Positions 1 to 5,782 of a stretch of DNA of 13,868 nt are shown here, piece by piece. Position numbers and translations under genes: made by a program. The DNA comes from Clostridiales bacterium UBA735 (GTDB lineage Bacteria; Bacillota; Clostridia; Oscillospirales; Oscillospiraceae): NCBI GenBank assembly GCA_002298695.1, contig DBLB01000062.1:1-13868 (forward strand), read 5' to 3'. The notes under the pieces are model-generated. The model saw nothing but the letters and a program-made list of their open reading frames with translations. It did no database searches and was not told the DNA's origin. How positions within the stretch are numbered: position 1 is the stretch's first letter; each line of letters opens with the position of its first letter.

Positions 1-1
1 G

Positions 2-49
2 GCCGAATGGTTGATTGATATGAAAATGGATGAGATGCAGGGAATGTAG
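2..49 (+). CDS. possible C-terminal tail of an upstream gene (partial)
   Basis: One frame is open from the window edge to a TAG stop and encodes about 15 residues (AEWLIDMKMDEMQGM). A short acidic, methionine-rich tail is compatible with the end of a real gene, but nothing in it identifies a family, and a stretch this short can be open by chance. A small GCCGC/GCGGC hairpin at 52-68 follows it but has no T tract, so it is not a convincing terminator. Confidence 0.3.
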   Translation, partial: AEWLIDMKMDEMQGM

Positions 50-143
50 AAGCCGCAAGATCAGCGGCGCGACTTCTTCCATGAACAGGTGTTGCGAATA
101 TTATAAAAAATACACGCAAGCACATTTTTACTCTCGACGAGAA

Positions 144-171
144 TTGTTGTATCCAGTATAATGGATATAAT
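144..171 (+). promoter_or_regulatory. promoter for the KilA-N gene
   Basis: TTGTTG (144-149), a 16-base spacer and a perfect TATAAT (166-171) lie 47 bases upstream of the KilA-N start codon. A TATCC/GGATA inverted repeat (150-154 and 163-167) sits inside the spacer and runs into the -10 box, where a bound repressor would block polymerase. That it is an operator is inference. Confidence 0.6.
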
Positions 172-217
172 ATATGAGGTCATATTCTAGAAAGCCGCAC
201 AGATAGGGGAGAAATAT

Positions 218-1081
218 ATGCCCGCACAAAAGAAATTCAGGGACAGTATTCATGCCAAAGGAACGGAGATCACGGTTCTTTCTACCGGCGATAGCAACGA
301 CTATATTTCACTGACGGATATTGCACGGTACAAAAGCGATGCGCCGGATGACGTGATAAAAAACTGGATGCGCAACCGTGATACAATCGAATTCCTCGGC
401 CTATGGGAGCAGCTCAATAACCCGGATTTCAAACCCGTCGAATTCGACGGGTTTAGAACGCAGGCCGGCTCGAATGCGTTTACCATGTCTCCAAAGAAAT
501 GGATCGAAGCAACCGGTGCAACCGGGATCGCTTCAAAAGCGGGGCGCTATGGTGGAACATTTGCACAAAAGGATATTGCGTTTGAATTTGCTTCGTGGAT
601 CTCGGCTGAATTCAAGCTGTATATCATCAAGGATTATCAGCGACTGAAAAATGACGAGAACAGCCGTCTCGCGCTGGGCTGGAATCTCAATCGGACGCTG
701 GCAAAGATCAACTACCGGGTACACACCGACGCAATCAAAGATATGCTGATCCCACCGGACGTGACGCCGCAGCGTCAGAGTTATACATACGCCAATGAAG
801 CGGACGTGCTGAACGTCGCGCTGTTTGGAATTACGGCAAAAGAATGGCGGCAGGCGCATCCGGACTCCAAGGGCAATATCCGGGACGAAGCCAGCCTGCA
901 GCAGTTGATCGTGCTTGCAAATCTGGAAAGCATCAACGCTGAACTGATTCGGCAGGGCGTATCACAAAGCGAACGGCTCCTGCGGCTAAATGCCAGCGCC
1001 AAACAGATGATGCAGTCGCTTACGAACGACCATCGAATCGAGGCATTCAAGGAATACGGCACACTGCCGCATGCAGAATGA
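218..1081 (+). CDS. KilA-N domain-containing protein
   Basis: A 287-residue protein whose first half (about residues 15-145) reads as a KilA-N domain, a putative DNA-binding module common in phages and mobile elements. Visible blocks are YISLTDIARY (29-38), the IKNWMRNRDTIEFLGLWE segment (47-64) and GRYGGTFAQKDIAFEFASW (109-127) followed by a helical YIIKDYQRLK stretch. Residues 150-287 are helical and charged with no family I recognise. The start is supported by GGGGAG (206-211) six bases before the ATG. The stop codon overlaps the start of the following 68-residue gene by 11 bases, so the two are probably co-translated. The likely role is a transcriptional or antirepressor-type regulator; its target is unknown. 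The promoter spacer carries an inverted repeat that could serve autoregulation. Confidence 0.85.
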   Translation: MPAQKKFRDSIHAKGTEITVLSTGDSNDYISLTDIARYKSDAPDDVIKNWMRNRDTIEFLGLWEQLNNPDFKPVEFDGFRTQAGSNAFTMSPKKWIEATGATGIASKAGRYGGTFAQKDIAFEFASWISAEFKLYIIKDYQRLKNDENSRLALGWNLNRTLAKINYRVHTDAIKDMLIPPDVTPQRQSYTYANEADVLNVALFGITAKEWRQAHPDSKGNIRDEASLQQLIVLANLESINAELIRQGVSQSERLLRLNASAKQMMQSLTNDHRIEAFKEYGTLPHAE

Positions 1082-1277
1082 AAAATATCTGGAGCTGGAC
1101 GCGCTTGCTGCGCCGAACGGTTATGTCGCACCTCCAATGAAAGAAGATCTGGCCTACGTTGTCCACTTCCGCAAGACCTGCCAGCGGTATCAGATCGACT
1201 TTGCAAAGGCCGATCCGGACGAACGCGACTTCGTGATCCACATGGCAGAGAAAACATTTTTGCAGAAGCGTGCTTAA
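1071..1277 (+). CDS. 68-residue protein of unknown function, copy A
   Basis: A small acidic protein beginning MQNEKYLELDALAAPNGY and ending EKTFLQKRA. I do not recognise a family. It looks soluble and mostly helical, with no signal peptide, membrane segment or cysteine pair. A second copy at 1915 differs at only 3 of 68 residues (P/S, M/T and V/A), while 12 other codons differ silently; that pattern supports a real, constrained protein. The start overlaps the end of the KilA-N gene by 11 bases, and the nearest Shine-Dalgarno-like AAGGA is about 18 bases upstream, so translation probably depends on coupling to KilA-N. Its position directly behind KilA-N here, and directly behind a GNAT enzyme in the other copy, suggests a partner, inhibitor or adaptor. 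That role is inference. Confidence 0.75.
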   Translation: MQNEKYLELDALAAPNGYVAPPMKEDLAYVVHFRKTCQRYQIDFAKADPDERDFVIHMAEKTFLQKRA

Positions 1278-1341
1278 TTTTACTGCTGATAGAAACCGCT
1301 CCAACAAGACAGGGGTTCATCTATAGTGTAGTGAAAACACA
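1071..1341 (+). repeat. duplicated cassette, copy 1 (68-residue gene plus 3' tail)
   Basis: Similarity to 1915-2184 starts at the ATG and ends after an exact 27-base match (1315-1341 against 2158-2184) containing CTATAGTGTAGTGAAAACAC. The coding part is about 92% identical. The bases before the ATG do not match. The unit is therefore the gene with its trailer, and each copy stops where a different terminator hairpin begins. Confidence 0.85.
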
Positions 1342-1346
1342 GTTGT

Positions 1347-1380
1347 AAGCAAGTCTCAAATTGAGACTTGCTTATTTTTT
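1347..1380 (+). terminator. rho-independent terminator after copy A
   Basis: AAGCAAGTCTCAA (1347-1359) is the perfect reverse complement of TTGAGACTTGCTT (1361-1373), followed by ATTTTTT. It lies 70 bases beyond the stop of the small gene and only 16 bases before the next start codon, so it should insulate the KilA-N pair from the GNAT gene unless read-through is regulated. Confidence 0.85.
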
Positions 1381-1396
1381 GTTTTATGAGGTTCAT

Positions 1397-1911
1397 ATGC
1401 AGCCTTGCTACTATATTATCGAAAGCCAGACAAGCGCAAAGCTTCCTGCCTCTATTCGGGAAGCGACTGCCGCTGATTTTGAACGAACAGCGCAGGAGCA
1501 TTGGCAAACCGACTGGCGCACGGATTTTATTCAGAACACAGCGCTCGATAAATACGCGCTAGAGTTGGATACAACCAAAGAACTGGTTGGACTTGCCGCT
1601 TATCGGGATATGCCGGAGGGCTGCTGGTTTATGTGGAGTATATGGAGAGCGCACCCAGCGGAAATCCGACGCTGTCCAAGCCTAGAAAATACGCTGGGAT
1701 CGGCGCGGCGATGCTGGCGTTCGGGATTCAGCTTTCCATTGATTACGGCTACGGCGGTGCAATTTATTTGAAAGCGAAAACGTCGCAGCTTCGGGAACGC
1801 TATATGCGAAATTACGGCGCGATTCCGTTCAGCCGGTTTGACCCGTTCCTGCTGTTGATCGATGGCGATGCCGCGCGCGAACTATTTGGACAATACTTGA
1901 AGGAGGTCTGA
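1397..1911 (+). pseudogene. GNAT-family N-acetyltransferase, frameshifted
   Basis: Two overlapping frames together make one GNAT protein of about 171 residues. The first part (start 1397, GAGG at 1388-1391) runs to ...VGLAAYRDMPEG (residue 75). The second continues in the -1 frame from the CTG at 1621 as LLVYVEYMESAPSG... and holds the acetyl-CoA-binding signature RKYAGIGAAML plus the typical GNAT C-terminal helix and strand. The joined gene is one base short of a whole number of codons; losing one G from a GGGG run at about 1617-1620 explains this. As written, translation leaves the family after residue 75 and stops at 1771. No standard slippery heptamer is visible, so a mutation or a sequence error is more likely than programmed frameshifting. 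The stop lies three bases before small-gene copy B, suggesting an enzyme/partner pair. The substrate is unknown. Confidence 0.75.
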
Positions 1912-1914
1912 CGG

Positions 1915-2121
1915 ATGCAGAATGAAAAATATCTGGAGCTGGATGCGCTTGCTGCGCCGAACGGCTATGTCGCGTCTCCGACGAAAGAGGATCTGGCTTA
2001 CGTTGCCCACTTCCGCAAGACCTGCCAGCGGTATCAGATCGACTTTGCAAAAGCCGATCCGGATGAACGCGACTTCGTGATTCATATGGCGGAAAAAACA
2101 TTTTTGCAGAAGCGTGCTTGA
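1915..2121 (+). CDS. 68-residue protein of unknown function, copy B
   Basis: Paralogue of the protein at 1071, identical at 65 of 68 positions. This copy has a strong ribosome site of its own (AGGAGG, 1901-1906, eight bases from the ATG) inside the end of the GNAT gene. It starts three bases after the GNAT stop, so the two form a tight pair. It is uncharged with known motifs: no helix-turn-helix, signal peptide or metal-binding cluster is visible. If GNAT was a toxin or modifying enzyme, this could be its antitoxin or adaptor. The closest known analogy, GNAT toxins with small antitoxins, differs in gene order and antitoxin family, so I make no functional call. The intact state of this gene beside a broken GNAT is worth noting. 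Confidence 0.75.
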   Translation: MQNEKYLELDALAAPNGYVASPTKEDLAYVAHFRKTCQRYQIDFAKADPDERDFVIHMAEKTFLQKRA

Positions 2122-2184
2122 TTTTGCTGTTGATCGAAGCCGCTCCGACAAGTCGGAGTTCATCTATAGTGTAGTGAAAACACA
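1915..2184 (+). repeat. duplicated cassette, copy 2
   Basis: Second copy of the small-gene unit at 1071-1341, one base shorter in the trailer. Its trailer contains a short CTCCGA/TCGGAG hairpin that copy 1 keeps only partly. The last base of the shared 27-mer is also the first base of the terminator stem that follows. Confidence 0.85.
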
Positions 2185-2221
2185 AAAAGAAAAGACACGC
2201 AGATGCGTGTCTTTTCTTTTT
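2184..2221. terminator. bidirectional terminator between copy B and the LysR gene
   Basis: AAAAAGAAAAGACACGC (2184-2200) and GCGTGTCTTTTCTTTTT (2205-2221) form a perfect 17-base stem with loop AGAT. T-rich sequence follows the stem on the plus strand, and an A-rich flank gives TTTTTGTGTTTT on the minus strand, so it can end transcription from both sides. Confidence 0.85.
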
Positions 2222-2223
2222 GG

Positions 2224-2262
2224 TGGAGTGCGGTCTGTGCGGCAGACCGCACTCCATTTTTT
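2224..2262 (+). terminator. second, tandem terminator
   Basis: TGGAGTGCGGTCTG (2224-2237) pairs perfectly with CAGACCGCACTCCA (2243-2256) around loop TGCGG and is followed by six Ts. It begins two bases after the previous hairpin. The T tract is on the plus side only, so it acts as a back-up stop for rightward transcription from the accessory region. Confidence 0.8.
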
Positions 2263-2304
2263 AAGGGTTCACACACCATTGGGCTGGATTCTCCGCCCCG
2301 GCTT

Positions 2305-3180
2305 TCACAGCTCCCCGATGTACTCCAGCACGCATTCGCGGAGGCGGGAGATGCTGGGGGGGAGCTGCTCGCGGGGGTGCAGGCCCATGCCGAGCTCGCG
2401 GCTGACGCAGGGGCGGACCGGCAGGGTCTTGACGCCCGTGAGCTTGCCGCGGATCATCATCTCCGCCATCATCGAGATGCCGAGCCCTTTACCGACCATG
2501 CGGATGACGGTCTCGTCATCCACATAGCATGGGCGGATGATGGGCTCGACGCCGTATTTCCGGAACGCCGCGCCGACGTCGATATCGAACCGGCCGTAGG
2601 GCATCAGAAATTCCTTGCCCGCGAACTCTTCGATGGGGAAATAATCCCGCCCGTTCGTCGGATAGTCCGCAGGGACGATGGCGTACATCGCGTCGCCGTG
2701 CAGCGGCGTCCAGTCGCAGGCGAAGCCGCTCTGCCGGGCGGCGAAGATCACGTCCGTCTGCCATTTTTCCAGCAGTTCAAACGGCTCGAGCTCATGGTCG
2801 ACCGTCCGCAGGTCCACGTCGATATGCGGGCAGACGCGGCGGAAGCGGTACAGGATCTCCGGCATCCAGCGCATGGCGATGCTCGCGTAGGCCGCGACGC
2901 GGATGGTCCGGGTCGATTTTTCCGTGATGGCGGCGATGCGGTTCTCCAGCTTCGCATTCGCGCGCAGAAATTCCCGGATGGCGGGCATCAGAGCCTCGCC
3001 CTCCTCGGTCAGGGCAATGCCGCTGTGGTCGCGCCGCACGAGCGTCAGGCCGATCTCGCGCTCGAGACTGTCGACCAGGTGCGTCAGGCCCGACTGCGTA
3101 TAGCCGACCACCTCCGACGCCTTGGAAAAGCTGCCGAGGTCGACGGCGGTCATCAGGATCTCCAGTTTTTTGCTGTCCAT
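2305..3180 (-). CDS. LysR-family transcriptional regulator
   Basis: A 291-residue protein of normal LysR length. The N-terminal winged helix-turn-helix spans about residues 1-60 (LEILMTAVDLGSFSKASEVV, then TQSGLTHLVDSLEREIGLTL), followed by a linker helix and a periplasmic-binding-like effector domain from about residue 90 to the end. The start is backed by AAGGAG (complement of 3187-3192) before the ATG. It is divergent from brnQ with 128 bases between starts. A 15-base palindrome of the LysR T-N11-A type lies just downstream of its own -10 box, consistent with autoregulation and with control of brnQ. The effector is unknown; a branched-chain amino acid is a reasonable guess from the neighbour only. 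Confidence 0.92.
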   Translation of the reverse strand: MDSKKLEILMTAVDLGSFSKASEVVGYTQSGLTHLVDSLEREIGLTLVRRDHSGIALTEEGEALMPAIREFLRANAKLENRIAAITEKSTRTIRVAAYASIAMRWMPEILYRFRRVCPHIDVDLRTVDHELEPFELLEKWQTDVIFAARQSGFACDWTPLHGDAMYAIVPADYPTNGRDYFPIEEFAGKEFLMPYGRFDIDVGAAFRKYGVEPIIRPCYVDDETVIRMVGKGLGISMMAEMMIRGKLTGVKTLPVRPCVSRELGMGLHPREQLPPSISRLRECVLEYIGEL

Positions 3181-3215
3181 AGTTGGCTCCTTCCGGATGG
3201 GGTATGACAGAGGGT

Positions 3216-3230
3216 ATTACGAATCGTCAT
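3216..3230. promoter_or_regulatory. putative LysR-type operator
   Basis: ATTACGA-A-TCGTCAT is an inverted repeat matching at 6 of 7 arm positions and contains T-N11-A (T3217, A3229), the general LysR box. It lies in the divergent spacer near the expected LysR transcription start. Binding is inferred. Confidence 0.5.
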
Positions 3231-3236
3231 ATAACC

Positions 3237-3264
3237 ATTATAATCCCGCGTTTCACTTTTGCAA
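3237..3264 (-). promoter_or_regulatory. promoter for the LysR gene
   Basis: Read on the minus strand: TTGCAA (3264-3259), 16-base spacer, TATAAT (3242-3237). The start of transcription would fall near 3230, inside the proposed operator. Confidence 0.6.
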
Positions 3265-3280
3265 GTATATCCTTTACAAT
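3252..3280 (+). promoter_or_regulatory. candidate brnQ promoter
   Basis: TTCACT (3252-3257), 17-base spacer, TACAAT (3275-3280) lies just before the brnQ ribosome site. An alternative, TTACGA-16-TATAAT at 3217-3244, overlaps the proposed LysR operator; the sequence does not decide between them. Confidence 0.4.
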
Positions 3281-3308
3281 CAGTTCATAAATAAAGGAGC
3301 TGATTGCC

Positions 3309-4670
3309 ATGACTGTGAAAAAATTGACTATGCGGCAAAAAATTCTGGTGGCCGGGACGCTGTTCGGTATGTTCTTCGGCGCCGGCAACCTCATCTTCCC
3401 GGTTCACCTCGGCCAGATGGCCGGCAGCAATGTCGTTCCCGCCATCATCGGCTTTATCATCACCGCTGTCGGTATTCCCATTTTTGGCGTTGCGGCCATC
3501 GGCATCACGCATTCCGACGGTTTGCAGACGCTTTCCAGTAAGGTTGGCAAGGGCTACGGCATCTTCTTCACCTGCCTGCTTTATCTGACCATCGGCCCGC
3601 TGTTCGCCATCCCCCGCTGCGCGACTGTTTCGTTCACGACCGGCCTTTCGCCCATGGTGTCGGACAACGCGCAGTCCATCGCGCTGCTGATCTTCTCGGC
3701 GGTCTTTTTCGCGTTCGTCCTCTTCTTTTCGCTCCGACCCGGCAAGATCACGGTCTGGATCGGCAAGATCATCAACCCAATTTTCCTGGTGTTCCTGGCT
3801 GTTCTCGTAATAGCCGCGCTTGCAAAGCCCGGCGCCTCCGTCTCGGACGTCCAGCCGCTGGAAGCCTACGCGACCAAAACCAGCGCGTTTTTCTCCTCCT
3901 TCATTGAGGGCTATGGCACCATGGATGCCATTGCAGGCCTTGCCTTCGGCATCGTTGTCATCGATGTCATTCGCCGCATGGGCGTGGAGCACGACGACGC
4001 AGTTGCCGTCGACGTCCTCGGTTCCGGTGTCTTGACCGGCATCCTGATGGCCGTTATCTATGTCCTGACCATACTCATGGGCACACAGTCCCGCGGCCTG
4101 TTTGAGCTGTCGGACAACGGCGGCATCGCCCTCACACAAATCGCCGGGCACTATTTTGGCAGCGTCGGCCAGATCATCCTCGCCATTACCATCACCTTTG
4201 CCTGCCTCAAGACCTCCATCGGTCTTGTCACGTCCTGCTCCGAGACGTTTGTGAAAATGACGCACGGCAAGATTTCCTACAAGATCTGGGCCATTCTGTT
4301 CACGCTCTTCTCCTTCGCAGTCTCCAATGTTGGCCTCAGCGCCATCATCGAGTATTCCATCCCGGTGCTCATGCTGATCTACCCGCCTGCGATCGCACTT
4401 ATCATCCTTGCGTTCATCGGGAAGTTCTTCCAGCACGACCGTGTGGTCTATGTTTCCGTCATGATCTTCACCTGGGCCGCAGCGATCTTTGATTTCCTGA
4501 AAACGCTGCCTGCTTCGGTTCGCAGTGCGCTTCAGATCGACCGCGTGACAGACGCTGCTGCGCGCATTCTCCCCTTCTTCAAGCAGAACCTTGGCTGGTT
4601 GATTCCTGCGATCATCGGCTTCGTCATTGGCCTCATTCTCCACAGCAGAAACCGCAGCCGCAGCAACTGA
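3309..4670 (+). CDS. brnQ: BrnQ branched-chain amino acid carrier (LIVCS family)
   Basis: A 453-residue integral membrane protein of the LIVCS family (branched-chain amino acid transport system II carrier), which takes up leucine, isoleucine and valine using a sodium or proton gradient. The N-terminal family signature FGMFFGAGNLIFP is at residues 19-31, and about 12 hydrophobic segments follow, ending in an IPAIIGFVIGLIL helix and a basic tail (HSRNRSRSN). Length is normal for the family. AAAGGAG (3293-3299) lies nine bases before the ATG. It diverges from a LysR regulator and is monocistronic, ended by the hairpin at 4683-4719. The large minus-strand open frame across it is a codon-bias shadow. 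Specificity among the three amino acids cannot be read from sequence. Confidence 0.95.
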   Translation: MTVKKLTMRQKILVAGTLFGMFFGAGNLIFPVHLGQMAGSNVVPAIIGFIITAVGIPIFGVAAIGITHSDGLQTLSSKVGKGYGIFFTCLLYLTIGPLFAIPRCATVSFTTGLSPMVSDNAQSIALLIFSAVFFAFVLFFSLRPGKITVWIGKIINPIFLVFLAVLVIAALAKPGASVSDVQPLEAYATKTSAFFSSFIEGYGTMDAIAGLAFGIVVIDVIRRMGVEHDDAVAVDVLGSGVLTGILMAVIYVLTILMGTQSRGLFELSDNGGIALTQIAGHYFGSVGQIILAITITFACLKTSIGLVTSCSETFVKMTHGKISYKIWAILFTLFSFAVSNVGLSAIIEYSIPVLMLIYPPAIALIILAFIGKFFQHDRVVYVSVMIFTWAAAIFDFLKTLPASVRSALQIDRVTDAAARILPFFKQNLGWLIPAIIGFVIGLILHSRNRSRSN

Positions 4671-4682
4671 GTCCTCGCATCA

Positions 4683-4719
4683 AAAAACGGAACTGTTCAT
4701 TCAGAACAGTTCCGTTTTT
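4683..4719. terminator. bidirectional terminator between brnQ and the GntR gene
   Basis: AAAAACGGAACTGTTC (4683-4698) pairs perfectly with GAACAGTTCCGTTTTT (4704-4719) around ATTCA. The A and T ends serve as U tracts in either direction, so it ends both converging genes. Confidence 0.88.
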
Positions 4720-4745
4720 GAATATTCCGGAGATGGATGCGGCGC

Positions 4746-5513
4746 TCACTCTGTGGTTGGATAGGGATTGATGTCCAATGTACGGAACATCCGGAAATGG
4801 ATGACACTGGTATCGTAGAGGACACGGCAGAAAAACACGGGCTGATTGTCGATGTCATAATTGACGGATTCCAGCAGCAGCGCAGAATCACAGTCCAGCA
4901 TCCCCTGCGCTTCGGTGATGTGCTCGATCTCCGTACGGCCGCAGGCGGAAACCGCGACGGTGTCCTGTACGCACTGGACACCAGAGCCGTCGAGAATCAG
5001 CTGGAACGTAGACTGTGAGAGCGTTCCCGGCTGCAGATCCCCACCGGCCATCGGCAGCGGAACATAGTCGGCCGCAAAAATGACCGGCCGGCCATTTGCC
5101 CGAAATAATTTATGAATGAGCAGCAGCTTGGCCCCCGGTGCAAGGCGCAGCTGCTCCGTCAGATGCTGATCGGCTGCTTCAATGCGGAAGCGAATCAGGC
5201 GGGACGACGCCGTATAGCCGGCGGCGGTAATGATCTGGAAAAAGTCGCGGCCCGGGCTGAGATTCAGGTCAATGCTGGTCATGTTGGGATTGATGAATGT
5301 GCCCTTCCCGTGGATCCGCAGAAGCACGCCGGTGCTTTCCAGATCGTCCAGCGCCTTGCGGACCGTCACGCGGCTGACCGAGAGCTGCTCTGCGATCTGA
5401 CGTTCCGGCGGCAGCTTCAGCTGGTGATTGAGATTGGCCTGCTTGATATATTCCAGCAGATATTCTCTTGTTGTGTCGCTCAGACTTTTGCGGGCAACCT
5501 GTTTTAATTCCAT
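4746..5513 (-). CDS. GntR-family regulator with UTRA domain
   Basis: A 255-residue HutC-subfamily regulator. The winged helix-turn-helix is at about residues 10-75, with the characteristic LPPERQIAEQLSVSRVTVRK and DDLESTGVLLRIHGKGTFI blocks. A UTRA small-ligand domain covers about 90-250 (GRPVIFAADYVPL, then the FQLILDGSG and DNQPVFFCRVLYD segments). Length and order are normal. It diverges from the deaminase/permease locus. Both promoters of the divergent region carry the same CTGCTTGACA plus CTGTAT pair, which suggests that it represses both itself and the transport genes. The ligand may be a purine or nucleoside, inferred from the neighbours. The ribosome site is weak (AAGGA about 13 bases before the ATG), but the start fits the family N-terminus. 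Confidence 0.92.
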   Translation of the reverse strand: MELKQVARKSLSDTTREYLLEYIKQANLNHQLKLPPERQIAEQLSVSRVTVRKALDDLESTGVLLRIHGKGTFINPNMTSIDLNLSPGRDFFQIITAAGYTASSRLIRFRIEAADQHLTEQLRLAPGAKLLLIHKLFRANGRPVIFAADYVPLPMAGGDLQPGTLSQSTFQLILDGSGVQCVQDTVAVSACGRTEIEHITEAQGMLDCDSALLLESVNYDIDNQPVFFCRVLYDTSVIHFRMFRTLDINPYPTTE

Positions 5514-5587
5514 ATGACCCCATTCCTTGTGCGCCGGGGGTTCGGACTCCCAGCAACGGCATCGTTCGACATTATTGAATTGTTCTC

Positions 5588-5617
5588 ATTTTAATCCAGA
5601 AAATACAGTGCTGTCAA
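5588..5617 (-). promoter_or_regulatory. promoter for the GntR gene
   Basis: On the minus strand: TTGACA (5617-5612), 18-base spacer, TAAAAT (5593-5588), leaving a leader of about 70 bases. The block CTGCTTGACA-GCA-CTGTATTTT (complement of 5600-5621) resembles one at the opposite promoter and may be an operator half. Confidence 0.6.
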
Positions 5618-5700
5618 GCAGAAAGATACAAAAGTGCAGCGGAGGACAAGCTGGGAAATTAAAATCCCGGTTTTTTTCTGCGGAAAATAGACGGTGCTGC

Positions 5701-5730
5701 TTGACATTGTCTGTATCTTTCCTATATAAT
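5701..5730 (+). promoter_or_regulatory. promoter for the deaminase-permease locus
   Basis: TTGACA (5701-5706), 18-base spacer, TATAAT (5725-5730) lies 52 bases before the start codon. The sequence from 5697 reads CTGCTTGACA-TTGT-CTGTAT, nearly repeating the GntR promoter block. The remaining leader is too short for a purine riboswitch, and I see none. Confidence 0.7.
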
Positions 5731-5782
5731 CGAGGTACGGAGGTAATACCAATTTTATCGTGCAGGAAGCGAGGGACCCCTA

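Noticed and set aside
1610..1625. programmed -1 frameshift in the GNAT gene
   Set aside because: The local sequence (CCGGAGGGCTGC) is not an X XXY YYZ slippery heptamer, and I see no stable downstream stem; a one-base deletion explains it more simply.
2203..3207. 334-codon plus-strand open frame across the LysR gene
   Set aside because: It starts inside terminator hairpins, shows no family motif and is antisense to a well-formed LysR regulator.
3285..4643. 452-codon minus-strand open frame across brnQ
   Set aside because: The translation is highly charged and repetitive in D, E, G and R, typical of the antisense of a hydrophobic transporter gene; brnQ has clear family motifs and a ribosome site.
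5731..5782. purine riboswitch in the leader of the deaminase-permease locus
   Set aside because: The leader is only about 45 bases and lacks the three-way junction core of purine riboswitches.
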